From the NCBI GenBank assembly GCA_028274465.1, contig CM051457.1, forward strand, positions 51,988,362-52,052,361: DNA of 64,000 nt. Direction: 5' to 3'. Positions 20,528 to 32,249 of this stretch are shown here, piece after piece (the first letter of the stretch is position 1; the number at the start of each line of letters is the position of its first letter). Both the position numbers and the translations under genes were made by a program. The notes beneath the pieces were generated by a model that saw nothing but the letters and a program-made list of their open reading frames with translations, was not told the origin of the DNA and ran no database searches. The DNA is from Plantago ovata. Taxonomy: Eukaryota > Streptophyta > Magnoliopsida > Lamiales > Plantaginaceae.

Positions 20528-21628
20528 CTATGGTAGGTGGAACCCATCTTCTCCGCCTTCTTGGTGGCGGTGCAGCTTCATTTCCGCCGCTGTAGCTCCT
20601 CCAAGTTTTGCTAGCCGTCCAAGGATCGACACCTGTACAAATTCATGTAGATGACCTTTCTTTAGCAGGATCTCTATTTTTTTGCTCAATTCAATGCAAT
20701 CCTCTATGTCATGACCCCATAATTCATGGAAGTAACAATAGTACCCAGGCTCTGATCTTGAAATATGCCCCAATGCATCGGTTGGCCATTTGATCCTGAG
20801 ATTTCTCCTTTCTACCTCCTTGAGGATTTCCACCTTCTAACTACACAAAGGTGTGTATTCTTGGAATCATGTTGGATATGGTCTGAGCGAGGTGCTTCTC
20901 ATCGTGCTTCTGGGACCTCTTCTTTCATGTGGAGCTCTTCTTGCCCGCTGAATAGCTTGTTCCCTTGCTATCCTTTCTGCATGTGGGATTCTTACCGACC
21001 TCATCGGCTCTTCTGTTTTGCGGTATCGGTTCACATTTTTCCTTCTCCTAGCTTTCTTTGTGATCCAGAAAGCTCTAAGGATGCCACCATAGTCCTCCTC
21101 AGACTCTACATCTTGTCGATGATCCCTTATCCACTTCTTCAAGTGCGCATTGATCGTATTTCTGCATAGATACCTCAGTCTGTATATTATATCGTGATCC
21201 TCCACCAGTCTGGCCACTTTGTTGAATCTTGAGAAAAAATCCAGTGTGTCCTCCTCTTGATATTGGACCACATCTTCTAGACTTTTCAAGGGCAGCGCCC
21301 CCTGAATGGTACCACTAAATCGGTAGATGAAGCATAATCCCATCTTCCAGAAGCTCATGACTTCTCTGTTGGGCAATGTATCCCACCATGCCAAGGCTTC
21401 TCCCATGAGGGTTTTGCGGAATGGATGCCTCCAAGGAATGTTCTGGATCCTGGCTTTTCCAGCAAGCATGTCAATATGCTCCTTTGGATCCCCTTGCCCA
21501 TAATAAGGTCTAAGAACATCTTCCACCATGGGTACTATTTGATCCTCTGCATGATTCATCCTTTGAGCTCGAATCGCATCCTCCGCGCTCCGGATTGCGC
21601 CTTGAAACTCATTAAGTATGTGGCTCAA
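20528..21628 (-). pseudogene. Tat Gag core and CCHC-like finger
   Basis: The 21628-20867 frame carries the Gag domain: IPWRHPFRKTLMGEALAWWDTLPN, FSGTIQGALPLKSLEDVVQY, DTLDFFSRFNKVA, then an Arg-rich region. The 20833-20528 frame continues with YYCYFHELWGHDIEDCIEL, a C-X3-H-X4-H-X4-C finger typical of Tat Gags, and KIEILLKKGHL. A frame change near 20840 separates the two. Gag would package element RNA. The protease lies directly downstream. Confidence 0.7.
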
Positions 21629-21637
21629 ATCTTCGCA

Positions 21638-22605
21638 CTATCCTAAGAGAAGTTGTAGACCTTTAGTCTCCTCAGGTTGGCCTTCGCTATGGTATCCTTC
21701 TAGATCCATGTCTCCCTTGTTCAAGGATTCCTCCTCGTTTATAACTTGTAGCAGGATCTCCTCCCCGTCCTGGCTTCCATTCTCTTGACGATGGAACCTC
21801 AAGTGAACTCTAAGCGTCCTACCCTCGGGCGGTACGTCCGGATGCAGCATGGTAGTTCTTCCATTGTTAGTGTCGGCCAGAGTGTTGGAAAGGTGTATAT
21901 TGAAGTCAACGGGAAACAAAGGCTAGGTTTCTTGGATCTGGCTCTCTTGATTTGACAAAACTGGACTTTGTGTGGATAGATCTGGAGTAGGCGGTTGTTG
22001 GTAGTGTATGTGAGTCTCTGGCTAACTCGAGTTCCCTTTCCAGGTTTTCCTCAGGCAAATCATCAAAAAGTTCCATCCATCCATCCCATCAACACTCAAA
22101 TTAGAATCGTCAAAGTCCTCATCCCCAGAATAACAACAAACAGAATAATCATTATCATCTAAGGTCTTTTCACCCATAACCTCCTCAATCATTGTCTCAT
22201 TCAAAGAAACATTATCATCAATATGGGGGTAATCAGGGCAGCATGAGCATTTAAGTGCTCTTGTCTACTTGGACTTAGCACTCCAGATCTACGACTCATA
22301 TCAATAAATAAACCAGATCTACTGAACAAACCAGAACCATTTACTTCAGATGACTTCATTAAATGGGATAGGGTACCTGAGATATGCTTCTTTCCACCGC
22401 TTGAGACCAGATCTGAGACCGATGATGGATCTTCCGTCTTTTCGTGCTCTCTTTCCGCGTCCTCCTTGCTCTGCTTCAGTCCTTGCTTCCTCTGTTCCAC
22501 CAGATCTGCATCCATCCTTAACCCTCTGTCAGATCCCTCCACATGGGTACTTAGAACTTGAGTTATTAGGTCCTTATCTATCTTATCTTTTACCCCATCA
22601 TTCAC
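21638..22605 (-). pseudogene. Tat Gag amino-terminal or leader coding segments, fragmented
   Basis: Three acidic, Ser/Asp/Glu-rich frames (22605-22201, 22204-22022, 21919-21638) lie between the PBS and the Gag core. They are not recognisable alone. Their position and lack of stops within segments suggest a long Gag N-terminus or a short ORF before gag, now broken. Confidence 0.4.
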
Positions 22606-22745
22606 ATTTATATCAGTTCATGCTTCAACAAATCCTTTGGGGGGATCCATGGCTCTACTCCCTTTAAGGATGTCTGGGTACGGAACTTTGAATTTCCTCT
22701 GCCCTTGCTAAAGCAAAGAACCTAGAAACCAGCTTTTTGTGCCGA

Positions 22746-22763
22746 TTCCCACAGACGGCGCCA
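22746..22763 (-). other. Tat primer-binding site
   Basis: On the minus strand this reads TGGCGCCGTCTGTGGGAA, four bases from the LTR end. TGGCGCCGTCTGTGGG is a PBS form seen in Tat-lineage elements. I do not assign the tRNA with certainty. Confidence 0.75.
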
Positions 22764-23311
22764 GAAATGATGGGACATGATTTTCCGTTGGGAGATAAAA
22801 TAGATAATGACCAATAACTCGCTTTCCGTGACTCTGGTGGATAGAGCTGAACGAGGTAGGATCTTCTTTCCGAGTGCCGCCTCGTCCTGTCCTCCTGAAC
22901 CGTGAGTCTCCGCCTTGTCTGACCTCAAAATCTTCTAGTCAGACTCCCTCCTCCTCTGGCAGCAAGCTTGAACTCCATTCGTCCTTCCACGAGCAATATC
23001 TACCTGGGGGATGTGCATGTGTTGCCCGGTCTACCTTGTGGTCAAACCGGTTTGGAATACTTTACTTGAAGGTGGTTGAACGCCAACCTTGTGAATATAG
23101 AAAAGTGTGTGTAGGTGACTGGTGTCGGTGAGTGTAGTGAATATAACAGTAACGATGAAGGATATTTCTCCAATATGGATTTCGAAGATCCACTCTTGTT
23201 GTTGCCTTGAGCTTCACACCAAGAAGTCTCAAGGCTGTGCCTGTGAAGTGAAATTCTTAAGGGTGTTGCCCTAATGTGTTTTCCACCTTAGCTTTCTCTA
23301 TGGGAACCACT

Positions 23312-23321
23312 CCTTTTATAG
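23312..23321 (-). promoter_or_regulatory. TATA box of Tat 5' LTR
   Basis: CTATAAAAGG on the element's sense strand, about 520 bases into the reconstructed LTR. It is followed by a plausible R/U5 of about 540 bases. Confidence 0.55.
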
Positions 23322-23515
23322 ACATCAGAGGAGCGCATGTCGTTTCCATCACAACATTCTGCCAAGTGTCCACACACATATGTGGTTGGTAGGCTATACC
23401 TTGACAGTCATGGACGTGGCCCAATGATCGTGTAAGGATAAATATCTTCCTTGATCTTTTCCACTTGTGTTATGCAGCTATTTGTTATTGACATATTCAT
23501 ATGCTTTATCGTGGT

Positions 23516-23520
23516 CCCCC
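23516..23520. repeat. Target-site duplication CCCCC, left copy
   Basis: CCCCC at 23516-23520 and again at 38071-38075 flank complex 2, showing it entered the Tat LTR as one insertion before E3 rearranged it. Confidence 0.85.
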
Positions 23521-24378
23521 TGATGAACGCGGATTTGTCGGTTCCGGTTCAGTCAAATAATATTTGTAATTAAGCCAAAGGCAATCCACAACTACAACGA
23601 AAACCGTAGTGTAGCACTAGAATGACTCGAGTGTCGTTCTCTCAGGACTATAACTAGCTTTATCAAATCTAATTTAGAATATAAAAACAGCAGACAGATA
23701 GCAAAGGGTTTTTCTAACAGATAATGGAGATTGGTGATAGTATGATCCTTCTTAGCATAACAGGTCGATAATTATGCATAAATTCCTCGGTATTGCATAG
23801 AGATCTTTGAATCAATCTAGTGTCCTGTTGCAATTATTAAGCACTACGAAGACAATTGGTCTGACAAGTCAATCACTATTGTCCTAATGTGTTCCGTAAT
23901 CATTCAACACCACGAAGATAAACTCGCGAATAGGTCGACGAGGTTCCAATTGTGCATAATAATTAATACAACATACGAGAATTTAGGTTGTACCTGATCA
24001 ACGAAATAAAGCAATGACATGGAGTATAATGCGCGATATAGCCATTAGCATGATTATCTTCCCTTCGCTAAGAATTCACATACTATCACCAACGATAAGT
24101 TTAGCTACTCATAATAGGCATGCAATCAACAGAAATCATAGAAGAAAACATATTGAAAGAATATAATAAAATAAGTAGAATAAACTGTAAGATACAAAGT
24201 TACCGAAGGTTGTCAATCTCCGGAGAATTGCGATTCTACGAGCTCCAATCTTCTATGAAAAAGTGTCCCCTAAGCTACGGACCCCCAGAACAGGATCTGG
24301 GAAGTCCCTACCTAAAACTACAGAGAGAGGTGAGAAAGTAGGTCTGGAAAGATATGATTTTCGGAGAAAACTGAGCAA

Positions 24379-24388
24379 CTATATATAG
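24379..24388 (-). promoter_or_regulatory. TATA box of E4 3' LTR
   Basis: CTATATATAG lies just downstream, in element orientation, of the four-hairpin array at 24401-24480. Confidence 0.6.
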
Positions 24389-24400
24389 GATACGAATTAT

Positions 24401-24480
24401 TGTGGGGCGGTTCGTCCCACACACCCGACGGTTCGCCCGGTGTGGGGCGGTTCGCCCCACCTCTGCGGCGGTTCGCCCGA
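24401..24480. repeat. Promoter-proximal array of four GC hairpins (E4 3' LTR)
   Basis: Four successive units with cores GGCGGTTCG, about 20 bases each: two of GTGGGGCGGTTCGCCCCAC type alternating with two of CGGCGGTTCGCCCG type. The E4 5' LTR has the same four at 37641-37720. Confidence 0.85.
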
Positions 24481-24834
24481 AGACTTTTTCGCAGAATTCC
24501 GCGTTTTCGACGCGTTTTTGGATTTCTTCCCCTTTCCGGACTCGGTTTCTGACTTCTAGTGGCCTTCTAACCTCCAGATTCGGCCCCTAGACTTCAAATC
24601 CTATCCGGAAACCTTCAGATACTCCAAATAGGCTTCTGGAACACCAATTCCTTGTCAGCTTCAATATAATTGCCCGGAAATCTTCGAATTTCAACCAAAA
24701 CCTGTAAAATAAAATCTAAAGGGAAATGTGACACTATTCTAATAAAATGCACTAAAATATAGCTAAATTAACATAGAGGATAGCTAAAATAGGTGAAAAA
24801 GACTCGAATGAAAGTGTAAATTACACATTCATCA

Positions 24835-26403
24835 AACTCCCCAAACCGAACATTTGCTTGTCCTCAAGCAACTAAGCTAGACTCTAATACAAAAAACATG
24901 CAAGACACAAAATGAAGTTTCATGCCAAATAAAATGAACTAATCTACTGAATCTATCAAATAACATATGAACAAAAGCCATATAAATCAAAGCATGAATA
25001 TAGGTTGAAGAATACCTCGATTGACTTATACACATCCACATAAGCACTTATGTCAAGACAAGATAGTCTCTCGTAACATTCTCTACCTGGACCTAGTCAG
25101 TGACGATGTAATGAAGCATGCTAAGATACGAATGGTTGTCCCGTGCCTATGAAACTGAGGACTTACTGTTGTTCACAAAGTTTAAGACTTTCCCTCTAAG
25201 AGGTCGAACCAGTAATGGCTCTCATCAAACGAAGGAGGGTTCCCTATAAAAGATAACACTCCCCTATTCTACCCATCTCTCAAGCAAAGCCTTAAGTTAT
25301 TCACCACTTCCTGAATGGCAGGACGAGGGTGGTCTAGAACAGATGACACTCAAGAACAAAAGACAAAAAATAGAAAATTACAACACGATTACGAACATTA
25401 CAAAAAATGGAAAATAACACTCAACACTTTGCTAAACTGCTATTTGGACCCTTCTTTGCTTTTTTGGGGTCTTCTATTTTCTTTTTTTCTTTCCAGGTTC
25501 TTTTTTCTTTCTTTTTCTCTTTTTTTTTTTCTGGAATTTTTTCTTCTTTTTTTAGCCAGCAGTAGCATAACAAAAAGAGAAACAAAATGACTCACACGAC
25601 TTCCCCAAACCTATTCGAAAGAATAGGTTTGAGTACAAAATTCACGGAAAAGGAAAAATAAACTCACGATACGAATATGAAAAACAGAAACAAGTCTAAT
25701 GATGGTGTAACCCCCTCCCCAAACCTATTCGGAAGAATAGGTTATAAACAAAGGATCACACAACCTCACACTACCTCCTTCCTAGGCATTTAGCAATCTC
25801 AAAGCATGGTGAACAATTGTTGCCTCTTAGGTACATAATTACTCGGAAACAACCATAAGACCCTAACATGCAACATCCTATTATAAAGGCCTTCGTGAAC
25901 CGCAGTAGAGAAAACACCACTAAGTGATGTCGAGACTACCAAGCTTAACTAAGTGCAATACATAAATGTGACAAGCCAAGCGAGAAAAACCTCAAACAAA
26001 TTCATAGAGATGAAGCACACGATTAATGGCATAGTTGGTTGATCTATCCAATAAAAAAGTTCAGAAAATTCGGCAATAAACTCCATATAAAACATGCAAG
26101 ACTATCCTAGGATGAATGCAGTGAATGCAGTGAATGCAACCTAAAAAACTAAGAAAGCGGTAAACGTGCAAATGCAAATGCCGGTGGATAAAGCATGCAA
26201 GGTACTATACTCATCCTACCAATACCATGCTCCAAACTAACAACATCAGATCACTTAAATCCCATCCCCCCTCATGAAATTAACGCTAGTCCCTAGCATT
26301 AAGAAAATGAGGAAATAAGATGTGATACTAGATGTTACCCCATGGTTTGGCCTCGGTCGGCTGAGTATGCTGTTTGTGAGTTATTGGGCCTGCTCTGGGA
26401 GCT
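24835..26403 (-). other. E4 3' non-coding region
   Basis: Holds palindromes at 25608-25629 and 25722-25743, a pyrimidine-rich tract (25440-25560 on the plus strand) and the polypurine tract next to the LTR. No convincing coding sequence. Confidence 0.75.
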
Positions 26404-27200
26404 TTATAGGGTGTCATCAGGTCTTCTGGTATGCGTGGTAGTTTCAATTATAGGCCGGATGGGAACAACTCCTCCATTAGTATCATCATTTCCTGTATGG
26501 CCTTCATTGTCACTACTGTCACGCACATCCTCACTAGTAGAGTTGTAGTGGCGGGTAGAATTCTCAAGAGTAGCCGCCGCCGTTATAGAATCCTCCATCC
26601 TGGAGCCCTCCAATAGGATGTGAAATGTTGAAGGGGAAAGGGCAGTGGTATCAGGACCTCCCCCTCCAACGTTTTACACCACGAGAAGGTCACAGTAAGC
26701 TGCTCGGATACTCAGGAGTCTTCTACCATCTTTTCCAATGTCGACCACATTCTCTACGGTTGATGCGACCGATGTCTATATGATGCTCCCTTTAGAGGCA
26801 GGCAAGGGGTACCCCAACGAGGGGCTAGGCAACCATGTCATTATGTTTTGGAACCAAGCTAGCGCTTCGGAACCTTCTAGCAACTACGAACTCAAGATTG
26901 AATCCGTTGCGGCGAGAATGTCCCGTTGCCTTCCAGTTCACTCGAACTTTGCAGTCCTCGTGATGGAGCGCGGACGTAACAATGGTTTCTGTCCCTTCGG
27001 TGGTGCATGAATAGTCGTAGGAGTCCTCACTCCAAGTATACTCTAGCCCCTCCTCTTGGATAATCCACGACGTTACTGCAAAACCCCTTGGCTTGAACGC
27101 ACATCTAACGAGGTCACTCTTCTTGACATGGTTGTAATCGATCCCTCTCCAATACTTCACAGTAATCATACGGGAATGCTCCTTTCCCTTAGAATGGTTC
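26404..27200 (-). pseudogene. E4 third ORF (type 1), decayed
   Basis: Protein unknown. The 27169-26825 frame contains RCAFKPRGFAVTSWIIQEEG, EYTWSEDSYDYSCTTEG and VARRFRSASLVPKHNDM, matching the E1 type 1 product closely. Relative to E1 it carries an in-frame seven-residue insertion, YWRGIDY. The acidic tail (26613-26404; SSDNEGHTGNDD) lies in another frame. Conservation of amino acids around an in-frame indel supports past coding. Confidence 0.45.
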
Positions 27201-28253
27201 CTACAAACAGTAGTTAGTACCTCGTATGACTCAAAACTGACTCATGCATATGCTAGTGTAAGAACGAAACACACAAGTGATAAAATCAACAATCGAGCTC
27301 CCCAAAACTTAATGTCTAGCCTAGCTTCTTCATCATGCAACATACCAATGTAACTACTACATGCAATACATCACATTATGTTCTTACTAGACAACCAATA
27401 TCCTTGATAACAAGGCTCAATTCATACCATAGTAGCGAAAAATTCTACCATCATAAATCCCCATAATCAACATTTAAGCATTTTATCGTCAAATCCACCA
27501 ACATTACATCAATAAACACAATCATATGCAAGAAATCAAAGATAAAGATATATTGCGTAACAAGATATATCATCTAGAAGCAAAATTCCCAAATCAACAA
27601 TCCAAGCAAATTTGAGCATGCAATTGATAGTAAATAACACTTCTAATTACACAAACAACATACCCATGCATCAAACAAGCATAATTGAAGCTCAAAATAG
27701 AAAACCCCCAAATTCGAAAATTAGGGTTCTTAGAATGATACCTCAGATCTGAAAATCTAATGTATTAGGACGAAATCTGTTCGGATGGGAATGTAGATCA
27801 TGTAATAGGCTTCGATTTAAGCTAAAGAACACTAAATTTGGTCAAGAAATGAAGAAGTTATGAAGATTTGAAGTTGAAATCGCGATTTTCGGTTTTGGGG
27901 AAGGTGGAATGATGAAATTTGAAGAAAATGAGGAAAAGCGGAAGAAATCCGCGTTTTTGAAGTTCTGGAGCCGTGGGGCGGTTCGCCCCGTGCTCCCCGA
28001 TGCGGGGAGACGGCTTCCGTCGTCAGAAAACGCGGTTTTAATCCCCGAAACCAATTTTTTCAAAAAACCACTCGAAAAAACTCACTCAAACACAAGCATA
28101 TACGACACAGACATGAACAAATTCGCGTACGAGAAGCAAATAGTTCAAGAATGAATGCATGCAGAAAAGCAGTAAAGAAAGCGATAAAAAACTCCGGGTT
28201 GCCTCCCAGATAGCGCCATTGTTTAAAGTCTTTGACTCGACTCCTGTCTGCGC
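27201..28253 (-). other. E4 spacer between protease and ORF3
   Basis: Non-coding, with two GC hairpins at 27971-28010 and the reverse of the GGGAGGCAAC hairpin near 28195-28215. It matches the E1 spacer 8574-9643 over most of its length. Confidence 0.6.
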
Positions 28254-29993
28254 CTATCTCCTCTTTTTGCGGGTACTAGACTTCCCCTTCACGAATCTCC
28301 TTCCCATGCCTCGATCCTGTGAATAAGAATGAACATAGACATTAAGACCACTGTAATCAATAGTGTTAGATGTATCGGGTGGATCAGATGGATAGGATAT
28401 GGCTTGCAACACATGTTGCTTGCCATCCACTTCAATAGTGCAAGTTCTTTGGTAGATGTCCATCACGGAGCGTAGCTTAGTCAAGAATGTTCGTCCTAAG
28501 AGTATGACATCCCCCGTTCCTGGTGCGGACGCCGGCATAATTACAAAATCGGTGTAGACAGAAGCTTCAGCAATCTTGACTAATACATTCTTCACAACGC
28601 CTTCGGGTTTCACAAGGGATCCATCCGCCAGTTGCACAATAGCCTTATGCACAGTTAGTTCTCCTAGGTTACTCTTCTCGAAAACATTCAAAGGGAGCAC
28701 ATTAGAGTAGGATCCTGTGTCTTGTGTGGCTCGGACATCTTCAAGTTTCCCAATCCCGACCTTAACATCGAAGCTTTGAGGGAGTGGCTCGGGATCCTCT
28801 TGCTCCTCTTCACTCTTGTTAGTACCAAGGTCCTTTCCTTCTTCTTTGGCTTGTGGGGGAATTTCCCTCTTGCAACTCTCGCACTTAGCAACCTTCTTGA
28901 TGGTGATTTCAACAGGTAGATCACCCACTAAGGTAATGGACATCGATTTCTCAGTGTTGCTAGGCAGCTTGCCTTGCTCCCTACTTGCTCCTCGGTCGAT
29001 CAACTCTTGCATCTTTTGATGGGCAAGCCTAGTGCTCTCTTCCAACCTATCAAGCCTTTCCCTAGTCTTCTCAGAATCTTCTTCATGACGTTTCAGAAAA
29101 CTTTGTGTGTGATCAACCATCTTTTGCAAGTTCTCCATCAGTTGAGCCGACTTCGACTTCGGTGGCTCTTTCAGAGCGGGGTTTTCGCAGTGGTCATTAC
29201 CATAGTTTAGCCTACTACGATATTGGTTAGGGCCATAAGTTTGGTTAGCCGGTGCATATCCTTGATTGTTTCGGAATCCTCTTCTCCAAAATCCACCTCG
29301 AGGGTTCCTACCGTCTTGTCCGTAGCTAGCTTCTTGAGTACCGAACTCCGTAGCAAAGGCTTCTTCTTCGCCTCCTCGAGCCCAGTTGCCATCATCGTAT
29401 GCCAGCTCCAATCTACACATATGAGCCCCATGCCCATAGTTCTTGCATATTCGGCATACTTCGTTCGAAACAGTTGTTCCGGTGGCGCTCTTGAGGAATT
29501 GCTTCAATTCGTTGGTAAAGCACTCAAATTGATCCCCATTCCCCCTGTACATAGGGGCTTCTTGAGTCGGTGGAGCTTCAGGTCCACGTCTTCTAACCAT
29601 TGCTCTTGGGTCCTTGAACTGCGAACCCTTAGCAAGCCTTTCGAAAACTGCCCAGACGGCTCCTGCGGTTTCCTCCCAAATATGGCCTCGGCATTGGAAA
29701 TCCACCACTTGTTGGTTCTCGAAGGTTAGTCCATTGTAGAAGTGTTGGACTAGGTCGGAAAGTTCAAAACCATGGTGAGGGCACTTGTTCGTGAGATCTT
29801 GGAACCTCTCAAACGCGGTGTAGATGGTCTCATCATAGTCCTGCTTGAATCCAGTGATCTGCGACTTAAGCGCGGTAGTCAAGGTGTGAGGGAAGTATTT
29901 CTCCATGAAAGCTGAAAAAACCTTCTCCCAAGTGTCCAGCGAGCCTGCTGGAAGAGAACTTAACCATGACTTGGCTCTGTCGCCAAGTCCCAT
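28254..29993 (-). CDS. gag-pro: E4 Gag-protease polyprotein, nearly intact
   Basis: A 579-codon frame that joins the Gag domain (from GDRAKSWLSSLPAG) to the zinc knuckle CRICKNYGHGAHMC. It continues through an Arg/Gly/Asn-rich tail, a short coiled coil (EKTRERLDRLEESTRL), a Glu-rich linker and a retropepsin with DTGSYSN and GTGDVILLG. It ends KGKSSTRKKRR. This shows that Gag and protease were one polyprotein in this family, without readthrough or frameshift. The first part of Gag lies in a second frame (30247-29960) because of a one-base change near 30000. An RT domain would normally follow; here the frame simply ends. Confidence 0.9.
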   Translation of the reverse strand: MGLGDRAKSWLSSLPAGSLDTWEKVFSAFMEKYFPHTLTTALKSQITGFKQDYDETIYTAFERFQDLTNKCPHHGFELSDLVQHFYNGLTFENQQVVDFQCRGHIWEETAGAVWAVFERLAKGSQFKDPRAMVRRRGPEAPPTQEAPMYRGNGDQFECFTNELKQFLKSATGTTVSNEVCRICKNYGHGAHMCRLELAYDDGNWARGGEEEAFATEFGTQEASYGQDGRNPRGGFWRRGFRNNQGYAPANQTYGPNQYRSRLNYGNDHCENPALKEPPKSKSAQLMENLQKMVDHTQSFLKRHEEDSEKTRERLDRLEESTRLAHQKMQELIDRGASREQGKLPSNTEKSMSITLVGDLPVEITIKKVAKCESCKREIPPQAKEEGKDLGTNKSEEEQEDPEPLPQSFDVKVGIGKLEDVRATQDTGSYSNVLPLNVFEKSNLGELTVHKAIVQLADGSLVKPEGVVKNVLVKIAEASVYTDFVIMPASAPGTGDVILLGRTFLTKLRSVMDIYQRTCTIEVDGKQHVLQAISYPSDPPDTSNTIDYSGLNVYVHSYSQDRGMGRRFVKGKSSTRKKRR

Positions 29994-30247
29994 AGCAAAA
30001 CCTTCATTCTCAACTCGTCCGTTGTTATTTCAGCTCCGGGTCGTGGGAGTTGGTTGACGAAATCATCGATATCGTGCAAGTACCCCATCACATCTTCCCT
30101 TGATAAGCCATAGAACCTCGGAAGTTGTTGGAATGCGTGGTTCTTGATCTTCAGATCTCGGGTCGCAGACGAAAGAACAATCGCAGGTCCCCTCATACGA
30201 TCCTTGGTGGGTTGAACCCATGCCTTCAGTGGTCTAGCTTCTGCCAT
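29960..30247 (-). pseudogene. E4 Gag amino terminus, frameshifted
   Basis: MAEARPLKAWVQP through the conserved FYGLSREDVMGYLHDIDDF and ITTDELRMKV, then it runs out of frame near 30000, where one A is missing relative to E1. The ATG at 30247 matches the internal ATG of E1 gag and lies just inside the palindrome centre. Confidence 0.8.
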
Positions 30248-30264
30248 TCCGTCGATCCTTGGTA
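30239..30264. repeat. Centre of the E4/E3 head-to-head palindrome
   Basis: A 26-base unpaired spacer between gag starts that face each other. ...GGTCTAGC ends at 30238 and its complement GCTAGACC... starts at 30265. Both arms then continue as gag. Confidence 0.9.
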
Positions 30265-31296
30265 GCTAGACCACTGAAGGCATGGGTACAACCCACCAAA
30301 GATCGTATGAGGGGACCAGCGATAGTTCTTTCGTCTGCAACCCGAGATCTGGAGATCAAGAACCACGCATTCCAACAACTTCCGATGTTCTATGGCTTAT
30401 CAAGGGAAGATGTGATGGGGTACTTGCACGATATCGATGATTTCGTCAACCAACTCCCACGACCCGGAGCTGACATAACAAAGGATGAGTTGAGGATGAA
30501 GGTTTTTGCTATGGGACTTGGCGACAGAGCCAAGTCATGGCTGAGTTCTCTACCAGCCGGCTCGCTGGACACTTGGGAAAAGGTTTTTTCAGCTTTCATG
30601 GAGAAATACTTCCCTCACACATTGACTACCGCGCTAAAGGCGCAGATCACTGGATTCGAGCAGAACTATGATGAGACCATCTACACCGCATTCGAGAGGT
30701 TCCAAGATCTCACGAACAAGTGCCCTCACCATGGTTTTGAACTTTCCGACCTAGTCCAACACTTCTATAATGGACTAACCTTCGAGAACCAACAAGTGGT
30801 GGATTTCCAATGCCGAGGCAATATTTGGGAGGAAACCGCAGAAGCCGTCTGGGCTGTTTTCGAAAGGCTGGCTAAGGGTTCGCAGTTCAAGGACCCGAGA
30901 GCAATGGTTAGGAGGCGTGGACCTGAAGTTCCACCGACTCAAGAATCCCCTATGTACAGGGGGAATGGGGATCAATTCGAGTGCTTTACCAACGAATTGA
31001 AGCAATTCCTCAAGAGCGCCACCGGAACAACTGTTTCAAACGAATATGCCGAATATGCAAGAACTATGGGCATGGAGCCCATATGTGTAGATCGGAGCTG
31101 GCATAAGATGATGGCAACTGGGCTCGAGGAGGCGAAGAAGAAGCCTTCTCTACGGAGTTTGGTACTCAAGAAGTTAGCTACGGACAAGACGGTAGGAATC
31201 CTCGAGGGGGATTCTGGAGAAGAAGATACCGCAACAATCAAGGATATGCACCGGCTAACCAAACTTATGGACCGAACCAAGACCGTAGTAGGCTAA
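30265..31296 (+). pseudogene. E3 Gag, no start codon and frameshifted in the zinc knuckle
   Basis: Opens at ARPLKAWVQPTKDRM with no ATG, since the junction removed it. The Gag domain is otherwise complete and close to E1 and E4. A one-base deletion near 31044 changes the frame exactly at the zinc knuckle. After VSNE the reading becomes YAEYARTMG instead of CRICKNYGHG, and the remainder to 31296 is out of frame. RNA binding would be lost. Confidence 0.85.
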
Positions 31297-31364
31297 ACTA
31301 TGGTAACGACCACTGCGAAAACCCCGCTCCGAAAGAGCCACCGAAGTCGAAGTCGACTCAACTG

Positions 31365-32249
31365 ATGGAGAACTTGCAAAAGATGGTCGATCACACACAA
31401 AGTTTTCTCAAACGTTATGAAGAAGATTCTGAGAAGATTAGGGCAAGGCTTGATAGGTTGGAAGAGAGCACTAGGCTTGCCCATCAAAAGATGCAAGAGT
31501 TGATCGACCGAGGAGCAAGTAGGGAGCAAGGCAAATTTCCCAGCAACACTGAGAAGTCGTTATCCATTAACTTAGTGGGTGATCTACCTGTTGAAATCAC
31601 CATCAAGAAGGTTGCTAAATGCGAGAGTTGCAAGAGGGAACTGCCCCCACAAGCCGAAGAAGAAGAAAAGGACCTTGGTACTAACAAGAGTGAAGAGGAG
31701 CAAGAGGATCCCGAGCCACTCCCTCAAAGTTTCGATGTTAAGGTCGGGATTGGGGAGCTTGAAGATGTCCGAGCCACACTGGACACAGGATCCTACTCTA
31801 ATGTGCTCCCTTTGAATGTTTTCGAGAAGAGTAACCTTGGAGAACTAACTGTGCATAAGGCTATTGTGCAACTGGCGGATGGATACCTTGTGAAACCCGA
31901 AGGCATTGTGAAGAATGTATTAGTCAAAATTGGCGAAGCCTCTGTCTACACCGATTTTGTAATTATGCCAGCATCAGCACCAGGAACGGGGGATGTCATA
32001 CTTTTAGGATGAACATTCTTGACTAAGCTACGCTCCGTAATGGACATCTACCAAAGGACTTGCACTATCGAAGTGGATGGCAAGCAACATGTGTTGCAAG
32101 CCATATCTGATCCACCTGATCCACCCGATACTTCTAACACTATTGATTACAGTGGTCTTAACGTCTATGTTCACTCTTATTCACAGGATCAAAGCACGGG
32201 AAGGAGACTCATGAAGGGGAAGTCTAGTACCATCAGAAGGAAAAGATAG
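31365..32249 (+). pseudogene. E3 Gag C-terminus and retropepsin-like protease, interrupted by a TGA
   Basis: The frame from MENLQKMVDHTQSFLKR leads through a coiled coil and a Glu-rich linker (EEEEKDLGTNKSEEEQED). The protease follows with ATLDTGSYSNVLPLNVFEKS and APGTGDVILLG. A TGA at 32010 replaces the Arg codon of the siblings; the same frame continues to KGKSSTIRRKR at 32249. The catalytic DTG is intact. Confidence 0.85.

Larger units (their letters stand above)
22768..23520 (-). repeat. Tat 5' LTR, left part
   Basis: Starts TGATGGGACATGATTTTCC on the plus strand and is cut at 23520 by complex 2. The rest is at 38071-38389, giving an LTR of 1072 bp in total. A minus-strand TATA box, CTATAAAAGG, lies at 23312-23321. 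Confidence 0.8.
23521..24834 (-). repeat. E4 3' LTR
   Basis: A complete 1314-bp LTR on the minus strand (ends TGATGAACGCG and TTCATCA on the plus strand). It has four GC hairpins at 24401-24480 and a TATA box at 24379-24388. The reverse polypurine tract AACTCCCCAAACC follows at 24835. Confidence 0.95.
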
